Notes: generated by a model not told the origin, from the sequence alone. 64,000 nucleotides of DNA from an uncultured Methylomonas sp. (GCA_936941155.1 CAKZJE010000107.1:62001-126000), one strand, 5' to 3'. Shown: positions 21,180 through 33,641, numbered from the stretch's first letter. Program-made: numbers and translations.

Positions 21180-21554
21180 TTAGCTTTTAGGTCTCTTTGT
21201 TCCATACTTAGAACGACCACATTTTCTGTTAGCCACCCCAGAAGTATCCAGACTACCACGCACAACGTGATATCTCACCCCTGGCAAATCTTTAACCCGA
21301 CCACCTCTGATTAAAACCACGGAGTGCTCTTGAAGATTATGTCCTTCCCCCCCAATATAACTACTAACTTCAGATCCGTTAGTTAACCGAACTCTAGCAA
21401 CTTTACGCAATGCTGAGTTTGGCTTTTTTGGAGTTGTAGTATACACGCGTGTGCACACACCTCTTCTTTGAGGACAAGCTTCCAATGCAGGAACATTGCT
21501 TTTTTCTATTTTTTTAGCACGAGGCTTACGAACCAACTGGTTGACCGTGGCCAT
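21180..21554 (-). CDS. rpsL: 30S ribosomal protein S12
   Basis: The 124-residue S12 starts at [15 protein letters not shown], preceded by the ribosome-binding site GGAGTAAT. A start 15 codons further upstream is open but has no such site and no family support. Both streptomycin-related lysines are unchanged ([11 protein letters not shown] and [10 protein letters not shown]), so a sensitive phenotype is expected. The conserved Asp of KDLPGVRYH is the usual methylthiolation site for RimO. It is the first gene of the str-S10-spc run, driven by the promoter just behind rpoC. Confidence 0.97.
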   Translation of the reverse strand: MATVNQLVRKPRAKKIEKSNVPALEACPQRRGVCTRVYTTTPKKPNSALRKVARVRLTNGSEVSSYIGGEGHNLQEHSVVLIRGGRVKDLPGVRYHVVRGSLDTSGVANRKCGRSKYGTKRPKS

Positions 21555-21662
21555 ATCTTTTATTACTCCGATATACAATTTAACTGCCAGACAATTCAAG
21601 AATTATCACCTGATTTCTTAAATTCCTTACCTGACCAAGCACTTAGCTCATGTGAGCCCAAT

Positions 21663-21691
21663 ATACTATACGCTACATCTCACTTGGTCAA
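21663..21691 (-). promoter_or_regulatory. Sigma70 promoter of the str operon (rpsL)
   Basis: On the minus strand: -35 TTGACC, a 17-base spacer and -10 TAGTAT, beginning only about a dozen bases after the rpoC stop codon. It gives a leader of roughly 100 bases before rpsL. The leader contains the near-palindrome GGCTCACATGAGCT and a second copy of the CTTGGTCA sequence inverted relative to the -35 region. Confidence 0.8.
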
Positions 21692-21702
21692 GCATTATTT
21701 TA

Positions 21703-24700
21703 TTACTCAATATTTAAAGCTTGCTTCAACGCCTCTTCAACCTCTATCGTATCAACAACAGAAGCTAAATCAACTTCAATTTGTTTTTCTGCAAAGCGTT
21801 TTTTCTTTCTTCCTTCATGATGCGCTAACCCTGTACCAGCAGGAATTAAGCGACCTACAATCACATTTTCTTTTAAACCTGTCAATCCGTCACTGATACC
21901 ACGCACTGCTGCATCAGTCAACACTCGAGTTGTTTCTTGGAACGAAGCTGCAGAAATAAATGACTCTGTTGCAAGTGAGGCTTTGGTAATTCCCAATAAA
22001 ACAGACTCATAGCTTGCCGGGATTTTCCCTTCTTTTTCCATTGCTTCATTGATTGCATTAATAGCACTGCGTTCAACTTGCTCGCCTTTAACATAATCAG
22101 TTTCACCCGACGCTGTCACTTCAACTTTTCTCAGCATTTGCCGAATAATAGCTTCAATATGTTTATCGTTAATTTTTACGCCTTGCAAACGGTAAACATC
22201 TTGAATTTCTTTAACTAAATAATCAGCTAATTCCTCGATACCTCTCAGTCTCAAAATATCATGTGGAGTTAACTCGCCTTCAGCTATCGTTTCACCTTTT
22301 TCTACAAACTCGCCTTCAAACACCGTAATATGTCGCCATTTTGGCACTAATGTTTCAAATTGCTCGCCAGTTGAGTCAGTGATAATAATACGTTGTTTTC
22401 CTTTTGTTTCTTTACCAAAAGAAACAGCACCTGTTGTTTCAGCAAGAATCGCAGGATCTTTAGTTTTTCTAGCTTCAAACAAATCAGCAACGCGCGGCAA
22501 ACCACCGGTAATATCTCTCGTTTTACTAGATTCTTGTGGAATTCTAGCAAGTACATCCCCCACCTTTACTTCGCCGCCGTTTTTAATGCCTGCAATCGCT
22601 CCAGCAGGTAAAAAGTATTGCGCTGGAATATCAGTGCCAGGCAAATAAATTCCTCCGCCTTGTGCATCAACCAACTTAACCATAGGGCGCAATTCTCTAC
22701 CAGCACTACCTCTTTGTTTAGGATCGGTAACAACTTGAGAACTTAAACCCGTAACCTCGTCAGACTGTTCTTGCACTGTGACATTGTCAACGAAATCTAT
22801 GAGTTGAATAAATCCTTCTACCTCAGTAATAACAGGATGCGTATGCGGATCCCAAGTAACAATAATGTCGCCGGAGTTAATTTTGCTACCCTCTTCCACA
22901 GATAACACAGCACCATAAGGAATCTTATAACGCTCCCGCTCTCTACCGTACTCATCCATGATTCCAACTTCGCCTGACCTAGAAACAGCAACCAGATTTC
23001 CTTCTCGGTTTTTTACTGTTTTCATATTATTCAGTTTAACGCTACCTGCTGCTTTAACTTGCACATTACTAATCGCAGCAGATCTAGAAGCCGCACCACC
23101 AATGTGGAAAGTTCGCATAGTTAGCTGCGTGCCAGGTTCACCAATGGATTGCGCTGCAATAACACCTACAGCCTCACCAATATTAACCATGTGCCCACGA
23201 CCTAAATCACGACCATAACATTTCGCACAAACGCCACGACGACTTTCACAAGTAATAATCGAACGCACTAAAATCTGATCTATACTGTTATCTTCAAGCT
23301 CAGCAACCCAGTATTCATCAAGCATTGTGCCATTTGGAACGATTAGTTTTTCGCCAGAAGCGTCCATGACATCGTTAATCACAACACGACCTAAAACTCG
23401 CTCAGCCAAAGCCTCAACAACATCGCCTCCTTCAATAATAGGAGTCATTGTCAAACCATTGCTTGTTCCGCAATCTACTTCAGAAATCACCAAATCTTGC
23501 GCAACATCAACTAATCTACGAGTTAAATAACCTGAGTTCGCTGTTTTCAATGCCGTATCAGCCAAACCTTTTCGCGCACCGTGCGTAGAAATAAAGTACT
23601 GTAATACGTCCAAGCCTTCTCTAAAGTTTGCTGTAATTGGCGTTTCAATAATCGAGCCATCCGGCTTTGCCATCAAGCCTCGCATCCCAGCAAGCTGACG
23701 AATCTGAGCTGCCGAGCCTCTCGCGCCAGATTCTGCCATCATAAAGATAGAGTTAAATGATTTTTGTCTAATCGAGTTACCTGACGCATCTTTAACTAAT
23801 TGACCATCGGCATCAACAACATCATCCTCTCCCAAGCCATCCATCATCACTTTAGCGACTTGATCGTTAGCATGAGACCAAATATCCACAACTTTGTTGT
23901 AGCGTTCGCCATCAGTAACTAAACCTGATGAATATTGCTTTTGAATCTCGCTAACTTCTTTTTCCGCATTTTTAATAATTTCACTCTTTTTGGCAGGAAT
24001 TTCCATATCCTCTATACCAAAAGAAATACCAGAGCGGGTTGCATATTTAAATCCTAAATACATCAACTGATCTGCTAATACTACCGTATCTTTAATCCCC
24101 AAATAGCGATAGCAATAATTAATCAACCGTGAAATGTTTTTCTTGGTCATTTCAACGTTGACGATGTCATAAGGCATTCCTGCTGGAAGAATTTCCCAAA
24201 TTAAAGCTCTACCTACTGTAGTCGTTTTTCTACTGGTAATTTCTTCAAAAACACCTTGTTCGTTTTTCAGTTTTTCAGTAATTCTGACTTGTACTTTACT
24301 TTGTAATTCAACAGATTTACTGTCTAAAGCTTTGTGGATTTCATTAATATTTGAAAAAACATGCCCTTCGAATTGACCGTTAGCATTTATTTTGCCGCCG
24401 CCTTTCGCATTCACTTTTTCACGACTAATGTAATACAACCCCAATACCACGTCTTGCGTCGGATTGATAACAGGTTCACCATTCGCAGGCGACAAAATAT
24501 TGTTGGTCGCCATCATTAAAGTACGCGCTTCCAATTGTGCTTCAATAGACAATGGGATATGTACCGCCATCTGGTCACCGTCAAAGTCGGCGTTAAACGC
24601 ACTACATACCAATGGATGCAGTTGAATCGCTTTGCCTTCAATCAAGGTTGGTTCAAATGCTTGAATACCCAATCTATGCAGCGTCGGCGCACGGTTTAAC

Positions 24701-25965
24701 AGAATCGGATGTTCGCGAATCACCTCTTCAAGAATATCCCAAACTTCCGAGCCTTCGCGCTCTACCATTTTTTTAGCCGCTTTAATCGTTGCAGCTAATC
24801 CGCGTAGTTGCAATTTGCTAAAAATAAACGGCTTGAATAATTCCAATGCCATTTTTTTCGGCAATCCACATTGATGCAATCTCAATGTCGGTCCAACCAC
24901 GATAACAGAACGACCTGAATAATCTACCCGCTTTCCTAACAAGTTCTGACGGAAACGACCTTGCTTGCCTTTAATCATATCGGCTAAAGACTTCAAAGGT
25001 CTTCTGTTAGTGCCGGTAATCGCACGACCACGACGACCGTTATCCAACAGCGCGTCAACAGACTCTTGCAGCATTCGTTTTTCGTTACGAATGATAATGT
25101 CAGGTGCGTTTAAATCTAGCAGGCGATTTAAACGATTATTTCGGTTAATAACACGGCGATATAAATCGTTCAAATCTGATGTTGCAAAGCGACCACCATC
25201 TAACGGCACTAAAGGACGTAATTCAGGCGGCAACACTGGCAATACCGTCATAATCATCCACTCAGGACGATTGTTTGATGCAACTAAAGACTCAATAACT
25301 TTTAAGCGTTTAGAGAATTTTTTAATCTTAGTTTCAGAATTAGTCGCATTAATTTCTTCACGCAGAATATTAATTTCTTCTTTTAAATCAATAGATTTTA
25401 ATAATTCAAAAACGGCTTCCGCACCCATTTTGGCAACAAAATCATCGCCATGCTCTTCAACTGCATCCAAATATTCATCATCTGTCAGCAATTGCCCTTT
25501 TTCCAAAGGAGTCATGCCTGAATCAAGCACCACAAAAGATTCAAAATACAAAACGCGCTCAATACCGCGCAAAGTCATGTCTAGCAATAACGCAATTCTG
25601 GATGGCAATGATTTTAAAAACCAAATATGAGCTACTGGGCTAGCTAAATCAATATGCCCCATCCGTTCACGTCTTACTTTAGATAACGTGACTTCAACGC
25701 CGCATTTTTCGCAAATTACGCCGCGATGTTTTAAACGTTTGTATTTACCACACAAACATTCATAGTCGCTAACAGGTCCAAAAATTTTGGCACAAAACAA
25801 CCCATCACGTTCCGGTTTAAAGGTACGGTAATTAATAGTCTCAGGCTTTTTTACTTCTCCATAAGACCAAGAACGGATCATATCAGGCGATGCCAAACCA
25901 ATATGGATTGCATTAAAGTCGTCTGAACGACCTTGACGCTTTAAGAAATTCATTAAATCTTTCAA
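21703..25965 (-). CDS. rpoC: RNA polymerase beta-prime subunit
   Basis: A 1420-residue catalytic subunit. Landmarks in order: N-terminal zinc site [19 protein letters not shown], the catalytic [12 protein letters not shown] with its three Mg-binding Asp, the bridge-helix region [20 protein letters not shown], and the second zinc site [16 protein letters not shown]. The length matches gammaproteobacterial RpoC. It follows rpoB after a 69-base gap and shares its transcript with rplJ-rplL-rpoB. Confidence 0.99.
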   Translation of the reverse strand: MKDLMNFLKRQGRSDDFNAIHIGLASPDMIRSWSYGEVKKPETINYRTFKPERDGLFCAKIFGPVSDYECLCGKYKRLKHRGVICEKCGVEVTLSKVRRERMGHIDLASPVAHIWFLKSLPSRIALLLDMTLRGIERVLYFESFVVLDSGMTPLEKGQLLTDDEYLDAVEEHGDDFVAKMGAEAVFELLKSIDLKEEINILREEINATNSETKIKKFSKRLKVIESLVASNNRPEWMIMTVLPVLPPELRPLVPLDGGRFATSDLNDLYRRVINRNNRLNRLLDLNAPDIIIRNEKRMLQESVDALLDNGRRGRAITGTNRRPLKSLADMIKGKQGRFRQNLLGKRVDYSGRSVIVVGPTLRLHQCGLPKKMALELFKPFIFSKLQLRGLAATIKAAKKMVEREGSEVWDILEEVIREHPILLNRAPTLHRLGIQAFEPTLIEGKAIQLHPLVCSAFNADFDGDQMAVHIPLSIEAQLEARTLMMATNNILSPANGEPVINPTQDVVLGLYYISREKVNAKGGGKINANGQFEGHVFSNINEIHKALDSKSVELQSKVQVRITEKLKNEQGVFEEITSRKTTTVGRALIWEILPAGMPYDIVNVEMTKKNISRLINYCYRYLGIKDTVVLADQLMYLGFKYATRSGISFGIEDMEIPAKKSEIIKNAEKEVSEIQKQYSSGLVTDGERYNKVVDIWSHANDQVAKVMMDGLGEDDVVDADGQLVKDASGNSIRQKSFNSIFMMAESGARGSAAQIRQLAGMRGLMAKPDGSIIETPITANFREGLDVLQYFISTHGARKGLADTALKTANSGYLTRRLVDVAQDLVISEVDCGTSNGLTMTPIIEGGDVVEALAERVLGRVVINDVMDASGEKLIVPNGTMLDEYWVAELEDNSIDQILVRSIITCESRRGVCAKCYGRDLGRGHMVNIGEAVGVIAAQSIGEPGTQLTMRTFHIGGAASRSAAISNVQVKAAGSVKLNNMKTVKNREGNLVAVSRSGEVGIMDEYGRERERYKIPYGAVLSVEEGSKINSGDIIVTWDPHTHPVITEVEGFIQLIDFVDNVTVQEQSDEVTGLSSQVVTDPKQRGSAGRELRPMVKLVDAQGGGIYLPGTDIPAQYFLPAGAIAGIKNGGEVKVGDVLARIPQESSKTRDITGGLPRVADLFEARKTKDPAILAETTGAVSFGKETKGKQRIIITDSTGEQFETLVPKWRHITVFEGEFVEKGETIAEGELTPHDILRLRGIEELADYLVKEIQDVYRLQGVKINDKHIEAIIRQMLRKVEVTASGETDYVKGEQVERSAINAINEAMEKEGKIPASYESVLLGITKASLATESFISAASFQETTRVLTDAAVRGISDGLTGLKENVIVGRLIPAGTGLAHHEGRKKKRFAEKQIEVDLASVVDTIEVEEALKQALNIE

Positions 25966-26034
25966 GAGCTTATCCTCTTTGTACTTATCTGTAAAACCAG
26001 AATAGGACGGTTAAAATTATTTAACACCAAACAG

Positions 26035-29000
26035 TTAATCCTGCTCTAATTCAATATTTACGGCCAATGAGCGTATTTCTTTAATCAATACATTAAAGGA
26101 CTCTGGCATTCCAGCTTCCATGGTGTGGTTGCCATCAACAATGTTTTTATACATGCGTGTTCTACCCGTGACATCGTCAGATTTCACAGTCAACATTTCT
26201 TGCAATGTATAAGCCGCACCATAAGCCTCTAACGCCCAAACCTCCATCTCTCCGAAACGTTGTCCACCAAACTGAGCTTTACCACCCAATGGCTGTTGCG
26301 TTACCAAGCTATAAGGGCCTGTTGAACGAGCGTGCATTTTGTCGTCTACTAAGTGGTTTAGCTTTAACATATACATGTAGCCAACAGTCACTTTCCGCTC
26401 AAATGGCTCACCAGTTAGTCCGTCATATAAAGTGACTTGTCCACTTTCAGGAAGATCAGCTAATCGCAACATAGTACGAATCTCTTCTTCGCTTGCACCA
26501 TCAAAAACAGGACTTGCCATTGGCACGCCAGCAACAAGATTGGTTGCCATTTCTAAAATTTCAGTATCAGAAAATGAGTTTAAATCTTCTTTTCGGCCGC
26601 TACTGTTGTAGATTTTTTCTAAAAAGCCACGAATCGTTGCGACTTTTTCTTTCTCTTCATCGTAGCGAGCTTCTAGCATTTTGCCAATTTTGACACCAAG
26701 CCCTTTTGCAGCCCAACCTAAATGCGTTTCCAAAACCTGTCCTACGTTCATCCGCGAAGGAACACCTAATGGATTTAATAAAATATCAACAGGATTACCA
26801 TCAGCGGTATAAGGCATATCTTCAATCGGTACAATCATGGAAATAACCCCTTTATTTCCATGCCGCCCCGCCATTTTATCGCCGGGTTGAATACGCTTTT
26901 TCACTGCCAAATAAACTTTGACCATTTTTAATACGCCGGGAGGTAAATCATCACCCATCGTGATTTTTTTCTTTTTGACTTCAAACTTTTCGTCAAAATC
27001 TTTGCGTTGCTGTTCAATTTGCTCGGTTACAGTTTCCAATTGCAGATTAACATCTTCATCTTTTAATCTGATTTTCAACCATTCTGATTGTCTTAAGCCA
27101 TTCAAATAAGCTTGCGTAACAAGCTCACCCATTTTCAAATTGTTCGGCCCAACAATTGCAGGTTTACCAATTAATAATGTGGCTACCCGTGCAAAAATAT
27201 CTTGCTCTAAGATTTTTAACTGATCGTCTAAGTCTTTTCTGAAACGTTTGATTTCAATTTCTTCAATTTCTAAGGCGCGTTTATCTTTTTTCACGCCATC
27301 ACGAGTGAAAACTTGCACGTCAATAACTGTACCACGCACACTACCAGGCACACGCAAAGAACTGTCTTTGACATCTGCTGCTTTTTCACCAAAAATCGCT
27401 CGCAATAATTTTTCTTCTGGTGTCAGTTGTGTTTCTCCTTTTGGAGTCACTTTACCAACCAGAATATCGCCGCCTTTCACTTCGGCTCCGACATAAACAA
27501 TGCCAGACTCATCCAGTTTCGACAGAGCCTCTTCACTCACGTTAGGAATATCAGCAGTAATTTCTTCAGGACTATGTTTAGTATCTCTAGCAACGCAAGT
27601 TTTTTCTTCGATATGAATCGTAGTAAATCGGTCTTCTTTTACCACGCGCTCAGAAACTAAAATCGAATCCTCGAAGTTATATCCATTCCAAGGCATGAAA
27701 GCGATTAGCATATTTTGCCCCAACGCTAACTCGCCCATATCGGTAGAAGGACCGTCTGCTAAAATATCGCCCGCATTAACAAGATCCCCCGGTCTAACCA
27801 ATGGTTTTTGGTTAATACAGGTATTTTGGTTAGAACGAGTATATTTAGTAAGATTATAAATATCGACACCGGGAGTTCCTGTTTCGGTTTCGGTATCATT
27901 CACTCGTACCACGATTCTTGCCGCATCAACGGCTTCAATAACCCCACCACGAGTCGCAACCACGACTACACCAGAGTCTTTTGCTACCACGCGCTCCATA
28001 CCCGTTCCAACTAAAGGCTTTTCAGCTCTTAAGGTAGGAACAGCTTGACGCTGCATGTTTGATCCCATCAATGCACGGTTCGCGTCATCATGCTCCAAGA
28101 ATGGAATAATAGAAGCCGCAACCGACACAATTTGTTTTGAAGAAACGTCCATGTATTGCACAGTTTCAGAGTTTGCTAAGGTAAACTCATCTTTGTAACG
28201 GCAAGACACTAATCCTTCAACCAATTTGCCTGTTTCATCTACTGCCACACTCGCCTGCGCAATAACAAACTCGCCTTCTTCAATCGCAGATAGAAAATCG
28301 ACCTGATCTGTTACATGACCATCAACAACTTTGCGATAAGGCGTTTCTAAGAAACCATAGGAATTAGTTCGTGCATACACAGACAACGAGTTAATCAAAC
28401 CAATGTTTGGTCCCTCTGGCGTTTCAATTGGACATACGCGACCATAATGGGTTGCATGTACGTCACGAACCTCAAAGCCTGCTCGCTCACGCGCTAAACC
28501 GCCAGGCCCTAACGCAGAAACACGGCGTTTATGAGTCACTTGCGACAATGGATTGTTTTGATCCATAAATTGCGACAACTGACTAGAACCGAAAAATTCT
28601 TTTACAGCTGCTGAAACAGGTTTCGCATTGATAATTTCTTGCGGCATATAGCCTTCAGAATCAGCAAGTGTTAATCGCTCTCTAACAGCCCTTTCCACAC
28701 GCACCAAGCCAACACGGAATTGATTTTCAATCATTTCTCCAACAGAACGTACACGTCTATTGCCTAAGTGATCTATATCGTCAACTATTCCATTGCCGTT
28801 ACGAATACTAATTAATTCTTTTAAAACATCAATAATGTCTTCTTTGCTTAACGTGCCTGAACCTTCAACTTCTTCTCTACCTAAACGGCGGTTAAATTTC
28901 ATTCTACCTACAGCTGATAAATCATAACGCTCGTCGGTAAAAAATAGATTTTCAAACAAGTTTTCCGCAGATTCTTTCGTTGGTGGTTCACCAGGACGCA

Positions 29001-30126
29001 TCATGCGATAAATTTCCACTAACGCTTCTAAGCGATTCGTCGTTGAATCTAAACGCATGGCATTGGAAATATAAGCACCGCGATCCAAATCATTGATAAA
29101 CAGCGTATTAATTTCTAAAACACCAGCATCAATAATTTTTTGTACCGACTCAGCAGTCAATTCTTCATTAACAGCGACTAATAATTCGCCTGTTGATTCG
29201 TCAATTAAATTGTGACCTAAAATTTTTCCATACAGATATTCTCTAGGCACTTCTATTTCAGTTATGCCTGCTTTATCCATTTGTCTAATATGTTTAGCCG
29301 TAATTCTACGACCTTCTTCAATCAGAACTTTATCTTCATGCTTAATGTCAAACGCAGCCATTTCACCGCGTAATCTTTCAGGAATAATATGAAACAGACA
29401 TTTATTCGCAGTTAAGGTAAAACGATTCATATCGAAGAAAATTTTAATCATTTCTTCGTTTTCGTATCCTAAACCTCTGAGCAAAATTGTAGCGGGGATT
29501 TTGCGTCTTCTGTCTATTCGCACAAATACAGCATCTTTATGATCAAATTCAAAATCTAACCAAGAGCCGCGATAAGGAATAACTCGCGCATTGAATAACA
29601 GCTTTCCTGATGAATGGGTTTTTCCTTTATCATGGTCAAAAAACACACCCGGAGAACGATGTAATTGCGAGACGATAACGCGCTCTGTACCGTTGATAAC
29701 AAAAGTTCCATTGTCAGTCATCAAAGGCAATTCGCCCATGTAAACTTCTTGTTCTCTAATATCCTTGACTACCTTTGCATTCACGGGAGCATCTTTGTCA
29801 TAAATGACTAATCTCACCAACACTCTTAAAGGTGCAGCAAAAGTTGCGCCCCGCTGTTGACACTCTCTTACATCAAAAGTAGGCTCTCCTAGTCTGTATT
29901 TCACATACTCCAGCACTGCATAACCAGAATGGCTGACAATAGGAAATACACTTGAAAACGCTGCGTGCAATCCACGATCTAAGCGTTTATCAGGTTCTGT
30001 ACCTGATTGTAAAAAACTGGCGTAAGAATCAATCTGTGTCGCCAAAAGATAAGGAACTTCAAGTACTTCAGTACTTTTCCCAAAATTATTACGGATACGC
30101 TTTTTTTCGGTAAAAGAATAGGTCAT
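26035..30126 (-). CDS. rpoB: RNA polymerase beta subunit
   Basis: A 1363-residue beta subunit. The ATG giving [17 protein letters not shown] was chosen because E. coli RpoB starts at the same point; a TTG eight codons upstream is open but less likely. The rifampicin region [17 protein letters not shown] and [14 protein letters not shown] has the sensitive-type residues. The catalytic-side [17 protein letters not shown] and the C-terminal [20 protein letters not shown] are present. A partial terminator lies between rplL and this gene, as in E. coli, where it sets the ratio of ribosomal protein to polymerase. Confidence 0.99.
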   Translation of the reverse strand: MTYSFTEKKRIRNNFGKSTEVLEVPYLLATQIDSYASFLQSGTEPDKRLDRGLHAAFSSVFPIVSHSGYAVLEYVKYRLGEPTFDVRECQQRGATFAAPLRVLVRLVIYDKDAPVNAKVVKDIREQEVYMGELPLMTDNGTFVINGTERVIVSQLHRSPGVFFDHDKGKTHSSGKLLFNARVIPYRGSWLDFEFDHKDAVFVRIDRRRKIPATILLRGLGYENEEMIKIFFDMNRFTLTANKCLFHIIPERLRGEMAAFDIKHEDKVLIEEGRRITAKHIRQMDKAGITEIEVPREYLYGKILGHNLIDESTGELLVAVNEELTAESVQKIIDAGVLEINTLFINDLDRGAYISNAMRLDSTTNRLEALVEIYRMMRPGEPPTKESAENLFENLFFTDERYDLSAVGRMKFNRRLGREEVEGSGTLSKEDIIDVLKELISIRNGNGIVDDIDHLGNRRVRSVGEMIENQFRVGLVRVERAVRERLTLADSEGYMPQEIINAKPVSAAVKEFFGSSQLSQFMDQNNPLSQVTHKRRVSALGPGGLARERAGFEVRDVHATHYGRVCPIETPEGPNIGLINSLSVYARTNSYGFLETPYRKVVDGHVTDQVDFLSAIEEGEFVIAQASVAVDETGKLVEGLVSCRYKDEFTLANSETVQYMDVSSKQIVSVAASIIPFLEHDDANRALMGSNMQRQAVPTLRAEKPLVGTGMERVVAKDSGVVVVATRGGVIEAVDAARIVVRVNDTETETGTPGVDIYNLTKYTRSNQNTCINQKPLVRPGDLVNAGDILADGPSTDMGELALGQNMLIAFMPWNGYNFEDSILVSERVVKEDRFTTIHIEEKTCVARDTKHSPEEITADIPNVSEEALSKLDESGIVYVGAEVKGGDILVGKVTPKGETQLTPEEKLLRAIFGEKAADVKDSSLRVPGSVRGTVIDVQVFTRDGVKKDKRALEIEEIEIKRFRKDLDDQLKILEQDIFARVATLLIGKPAIVGPNNLKMGELVTQAYLNGLRQSEWLKIRLKDEDVNLQLETVTEQIEQQRKDFDEKFEVKKKKITMGDDLPPGVLKMVKVYLAVKKRIQPGDKMAGRHGNKGVISMIVPIEDMPYTADGNPVDILLNPLGVPSRMNVGQVLETHLGWAAKGLGVKIGKMLEARYDEEKEKVATIRGFLEKIYNSSGRKEDLNSFSDTEILEMATNLVAGVPMASPVFDGASEEEIRTMLRLADLPESGQVTLYDGLTGEPFERKVTVGYMYMLKLNHLVDDKMHARSTGPYSLVTQQPLGGKAQFGGQRFGEMEVWALEAYGAAYTLQEMLTVKSDDVTGRTRMYKNIVDGNHTMEAGMPESFNVLIKEIRSLAVNIELEQD

Positions 30127-30183
30127 ATTGCTTACATACCTTTTCGTCAAGAATTATTGCTACTATTCACTTGCAGCAAACAG

Positions 30184-30215
30184 TAAAAGGCCGATGACAA
30201 AATTGCCATCAGCCT
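30184..30215 (-). terminator. Attenuator-type hairpin between rplL and rpoB
   Basis: On the minus strand, AGGCTGATGGCA and TGTCATCGGCCT pair over a four-base loop with two wobbles, followed by a short T-run (TTTTA). Its place, after rplL and before rpoB with no new promoter seen, matches the partial terminator known in the E. coli rplJL-rpoBC operon. Confidence 0.7.
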
Positions 30216-30251
30216 ACTTTGTGGGATAAAGCTTAGGCTTTTAGTCAAAAA

Positions 30252-30620
30252 TTATTTAATTTCGACTGTTGCGCCCGCTTCTTCAAGTGCTTTTTTCACA
30301 GATTCTGCATCAGCTTTGCTTACGCCTTCTTTCAGAGTTGTTGGAACTCCTTCTACTGCGTCTTTTGCTTCTTTCAAGCCTAATCCTGTAATAGTACGAA
30401 CTGCTTTAATAACAGCAACTTTATTTTCACCGAAAGATGTCATTATCACATCAAATTCAGTTTGCTCTTCAACAACAACTGCTGCTACTGCTGGACCTGC
30501 TGCTACTGCTACTGCTGCTGATACGCCAAATTTTTCTTCCATCGCTGAAATTAAATCAACGATTTCCATCACAGTCATGTTAGAAACTGCATCCAAGATA
30601 TCTGCTTGTGAAATTGCCAT
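30252..30620 (-). CDS. rplL: 50S ribosomal protein L7/L12
   Basis: A 122-residue stalk protein. The N-terminal dimer domain ([20 protein letters not shown]), an Ala/Val-rich hinge ([17 protein letters not shown]) and the factor-binding C-terminal domain ([36 protein letters not shown]) are clear. It recruits EF-Tu and EF-G to the ribosome. It follows rplJ by 52 bases. Confidence 0.98.
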   Translation of the reverse strand: MAISQADILDAVSNMTVMEIVDLISAMEEKFGVSAAVAVAAGPAVAAVVVEEQTEFDVIMTSFGENKVAVIKAVRTITGLGLKEAKDAVEGVPTTLKEGVSKADAESVKKALEEAGATVEIK

Positions 30621-30672
30621 TCTGTATTCCTCTTGTATAAATTAGGTTTTTAAAACTGGTTGTATGTAAGAT

Positions 30673-31167
30673 TTAAGCTGCTTCTTTCTGGTCTTTGACA
30701 GCTGCCAAAGTACGAACAAGTTTGCCGACTGGAGCTTTCATTACAGACATTAACATCGCAATACCTTGATCGCGTGTTGGTAATCTAGCCAGTCTATCCA
30801 GCTCGGAGCTGCCATATGCTTGACCGCCAATAGCCACAACTTTGGTGATTAACTTGTTATGCGTTTTAGCAAAATTGCTAATCAAACGTGCAGCACAACC
30901 AGGATCTTCCATTGAAAAGGCTATTAACAACGGTCCTACAAGACCTGCTTGCATACATTCAAATTCAGTTCCTGCCACTGCCCGTCTTGCTAATGTGTTT
31001 TTCACCACACGCAGATAAACACCCGTTTCTCTCGCAGTTTTACGCAGCTCGGTCATTTCCGTTACTGTTAATCCACGATATTCTGCTGCTACAGCAGAAT
31101 GGGCTTTAGCGGCGAATTCAGCAACTTCTTCTACGACAACTTTTTTGCTATCCAAATTTAGTGCCAC
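30673..31167 (-). CDS. rplJ: 50S ribosomal protein L10
   Basis: A 164-residue L10 that carries L7/L12 dimers on its C-terminal helix. It begins with GTG (MALNLDSKKVVVEEV), six bases after an excellent ribosome-binding site GGAGGT. AEYRGLTVTEMTELR and VYLRVVKNTLARRAV are conserved. In relatives the L10-L12 complex binds the mRNA leader to repress its own translation; the 190-base region upstream fits such a leader. Confidence 0.97.
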   Translation of the reverse strand: MALNLDSKKVVVEEVAEFAAKAHSAVAAEYRGLTVTEMTELRKTARETGVYLRVVKNTLARRAVAGTEFECMQAGLVGPLLIAFSMEDPGCAARLISNFAKTHNKLITKVVAIGGQAYGSSELDRLARLPTRDQGIAMLMSVMKAPVGKLVRTLAAVKDQKEAA

Positions 31168-31357
31168 AATCTACCTCCAATATTTTCTGATGCCACATCA
31201 GAAATCAATAAAACGTATCTTTCGATACCCCTCACGGTCCCTTTCACCAGCTTTGCGGTTTAAGCTTCCGTCTGCGCAGGAATGATTAAGCTATAAAATA
31301 CAGCTCCTGCGGTCTTTGACAGTTGCAGAAAAACCTGCAACCCAAAGTTTGTTACAC
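31168..31357 (-). ncRNA. Ribosomal protein L10 leader region (cis-regulatory)
   Basis: The 190 bases between rplA and rplJ are unusually long for this tightly packed operon and rich in foldable segments on the minus strand: TTGCAG/CTGCAA, a GATACG/CGTATC-type hairpin (GGGTATCGAAAGATACG), TCTGATG/CATCAGA just before the ribosome-binding site, and a GTGAAAGGGACCGTGAGGGG run. L10 leaders are a known RNA family at exactly this position. I did not fold it; exact limits are approximate. Confidence 0.6.
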
Positions 31358-32053
31358 TTACTCTTTAATACTGCTTTGTTCAATCCAAAGCCCTGGCCCC
31401 ATAGTAGAAGACAGAGTGATTTTTTTAATATAAACGCCTTTGGCAGCAGTCGGTTTTAACTTTCTTAAATCAGCCAATAACGCTTCTAAGTTACCTGCAA
31501 CAGCGTCAGCATCAAAAGAAATTTTTCCTAATGTGCAATGAACAATGCCGCCTTTATCAGTACGGTAGCGAACTTGACCTGACTTTGCATTTTTAACCGC
31601 AGTTACAACATCAGGAGTCACTGTTCCAACTTTAGGGTTAGGCATTAAACCTCTTGGCCCTAAAATTTGCCCTAACTGACCGACAACGCGCATCGCATCA
31701 GGAGAAGCAATTACAACATCAAAATTCATTTCGCCTTTTTTAACCAAATCAGCTAAATCGTCCATACCGACAATATCAGCACCAGCAGCTTTTGCAGCTT
31801 CTGCATTTGGACCTTGCGTAAACACAGCTACTCTGACAGTTTTGCCTGTTCCGTGTGGCAATACTGTTGCACCACGCACGTTTTGATCTGATTTTCTAGG
31901 ATCAACACCTAAATTAACGCTAACATCAACTGACTCTACAAACTTCGCAGTGCCTAATTCTTTTAATAAAGCAACTGCCTCAGCAACTGAGTACTGTTTA
32001 GTTCTGTTAACTTTCGCTTTTATAATTTTTGCTTTTTTAGACAATTTAGCCAT
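31358..32053 (-). CDS. rplA: 50S ribosomal protein L1
   Basis: A 231-residue L1 of the mobile L1 stalk, which guides deacylated tRNA out of the E site. [39 protein letters not shown] and [17 protein letters not shown] are typical. It overlaps rplK by one base. In E. coli L1 also represses rplK-rplA translation. Confidence 0.98.
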   Translation of the reverse strand: MAKLSKKAKIIKAKVNRTKQYSVAEAVALLKELGTAKFVESVDVSVNLGVDPRKSDQNVRGATVLPHGTGKTVRVAVFTQGPNAEAAKAAGADIVGMDDLADLVKKGEMNFDVVIASPDAMRVVGQLGQILGPRGLMPNPKVGTVTPDVVTAVKNAKSGQVRYRTDKGGIVHCTLGKISFDADAVAGNLEALLADLRKLKPTAAKGVYIKKITLSSTMGPGLWIEQSSIKE

Positions 32054-32484
32054 TACAGTCCCTCCACATTCAGACCCATGCTACGCGCACTGCCTGCAAT
32101 AATTCTCAAAGCAGCTTCCATATTCGCAGCATTTAAATCTTCCATTTTTGTTTTAGCTATTTCTTCTAATTGTGCACGAGTAATCGTGCCAACTTTAATT
32201 TTATTAGGAGTTTTGCTACCTGATTTAATCCCAGCTGCTTTTTTCAACAAAACAGATGCAGGTGGGGTTTTAGTAATAAAAGTAAAACTTTTATCACTAT
32301 AAACTGTAATAACAACAGGAAGAGGCAAACCTTGCTCTACTTCTTGAGTACGAGCATTAAAGGCTTTGCAAAATTCCATAATATTCACACCGTGCTGACC
32401 CAATGCAGGACCAACAGGAGGACTTGGTTTTGCCTCTCCAGCTTTTACTTGCAGCTTAATATAAGCTGTTATTTTTTTTGCCAT
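32053..32484 (-). CDS. rplK: 50S ribosomal protein L11
   Basis: A 143-residue L11 of the GTPase-associated centre. [20 protein letters not shown] and [18 protein letters not shown] are the conserved, methylated N-terminal region, and the C-terminal RNA-binding domain ends [13 protein letters not shown]. The short leader before it contains a G/C-rich stem candidate (GGGGAGCTG...GAACCC) that could be the L1 target, by analogy with E. coli; this is inference only. Confidence 0.98.
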   Translation of the reverse strand: MAKKITAYIKLQVKAGEAKPSPPVGPALGQHGVNIMEFCKAFNARTQEVEQGLPLPVVITVYSDKSFTFITKTPPASVLLKKAAGIKSGSKTPNKIKVGTITRAQLEEIAKTKMEDLNAANMEAALRIIAGSARSMGLNVEGL

Positions 32485-32533
32485 GATTTAACTCCCAAAC
32501 GGGTTCAAACGCTTTACAGCTCCCCAAATAAAC

Positions 32534-32567
32534 AAAAAATCCTTGCCTTAACTAAAGACAAGGATTT
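32534..32567 (-). terminator. Terminator between nusG and rplK
   Basis: On the minus strand the arms AAATCCTTG and CAAGGATTT enclose a 13-base loop and run into TTTTTTG. It lies in the 101-base gap between nusG and rplK and should separate secE-nusG from the L11 operon, implying a further start point for rplK that I could not fix. Confidence 0.75.
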
Positions 32568-32585
32568 CTCAAAAAACCTACAAGA

Positions 32586-33119
32586 CTAATTTTTTTCAAC
32601 TTGTGCAAAATCTAATTCAACAGGTGTTGAACGTCCAAAAATTAACACAGATACTTTAAGCTTGCTTTTTTCGTAATTAACTTCTTCAATACTGCCATTG
32701 AAGTCTTTAAAAGGACCATCAATAATTCTTACCACTTCACCAGCTTCAAATAAAAACTTAGGTCTAGGCTTATTAACACCTTCTTCAACTTTATTTAAAA
32801 TAGCATTAGCTTCTTTTTCAGAAATAGGAGCAGGGCGATCCGAAGTACCACCAATGAAACCAAGCACTTTAGGAGTATCTTTCACCAAATGCCATGTTTC
32901 ATCAGTCAATTCCATTTGCACTAACACATAACCTGGAAAAAACTTTCTGTCGCTTTTGCGCTGCTGCCCCATGCGCATCTCAACGACTTCTTCAGTTGGA
33001 ACTAATATTTTTCCAAATAAGTGCTGCAATCCTTCTCTTTCTATGCGTTCTTCCAAAGCCTGCTTAACTTTATTTTCAAAACTAGAGTAAGCATGTACAA
33101 CATACCAGCGTAGAGCCAT
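32586..33119 (-). CDS. nusG: Transcription termination/antitermination factor NusG
   Basis: A 177-residue NusG with the N-terminal NGN domain ([31 protein letters not shown]) and a C-terminal KOW domain ([19 protein letters not shown]). It binds RNA polymerase and links it to Rho or to ribosomal S10. It follows secE by three bases, the normal pairing. Confidence 0.98.
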   Translation of the reverse strand: MALRWYVVHAYSSFENKVKQALEERIEREGLQHLFGKILVPTEEVVEMRMGQQRKSDRKFFPGYVLVQMELTDETWHLVKDTPKVLGFIGGTSDRPAPISEKEANAILNKVEEGVNKPRPKFLFEAGEVVRIIDGPFKDFNGSIEEVNYEKSKLKVSVLIFGRSTPVELDFAQVEKN

Positions 33120-33122
33120 TAT

Positions 33123-33500
33123 TTACACCTGTCCTGTTAGGAGACGAATACCCCAAAAAAGAAACATATCAAGACACCACAAAACCAAACCAACAACAAA
33201 AACCATTACAACAACCATTAATGTGGTTCTAATTGTTTCTTCGCGAGTGGGCCAAACTACCCTTCTAACTTCTTGTTTAGACTCAAGAATAAAAACCCAA
33301 ACATTTTCACCAACCTGCGTGGTAAAAATCAAACCTATTGCTGCAAGCACTAGTGCAACTAACCCCAGCACTCTGTACAACAATGAAAAATCAGAGAAAT
33401 AATAGAATGCGGCCACACCAGCAACCACAAAGAGAATCGAAATAACTTGCTTAACAACATCAAATACTTGCGTTGCTGACTCTGCTGTCTGTGCGCTCAT
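33123..33500 (-). CDS. secE: Protein translocase subunit SecE
   Basis: A 125-residue SecE of the long gammaproteobacterial type with three membrane helices (residues about 14-32, 38-60 and 92-118). The conserved amphipathic stretch ESKQEVRRVVWPTREETIRT precedes the last helix, which clamps SecY. It lies directly after tRNA-Trp, in an operon with nusG. Confidence 0.96.
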   Translation of the reverse strand: MSAQTAESATQVFDVVKQVISILFVVAGVAAFYYFSDFSLLYRVLGLVALVLAAIGLIFTTQVGENVWVFILESKQEVRRVVWPTREETIRTTLMVVVMVFVVGLVLWCLDMFLFWGIRLLTGQV

Positions 33501-33541
33501 TAAATAACTTCGGGTAAATTAGAAATATTGAATATTTTTGA

Positions 33542-33617
33542 TGGCAGGCCAGGAGGGAATCGAACCCCCAACCTGCGGTTTTGGAGACCGCTGCTCTACC
33601 AATTGAGCCACTGACCT
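33542..33617 (-). tRNA. tRNA-Trp (anticodon CCA)
   Basis: A 76-base cloverleaf with encoded CCA end. Acceptor AGGTCAG pairs with CTGGCCT (one G-T pair), the anticodon loop is CTCCAAA (CCA, Trp), and the T-loop is TTCGATT. It lies just before secE and has its own promoter. Confidence 0.97.
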
Positions 33618-33641
33618 ATTCAAAAACGTAATGAACTGCTG

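Noticed and set aside
21555-21599. Upstream start for rpsL
   Set aside because: S12 has 123-124 residues; the internal ATG has the ribosome-binding site GGAGTAAT.
24965-25630. Long plus-strand frame opposite rpoC (221 codons)
   Set aside because: Antisense shadow of a highly conserved gene; composition follows the reverse strand of rpoC and no start signal is seen.
30127-30150. TTG start for rpoB eight codons upstream
   Set aside because: The E. coli protein aligns from the ATG; TTG would add unmatched residues.
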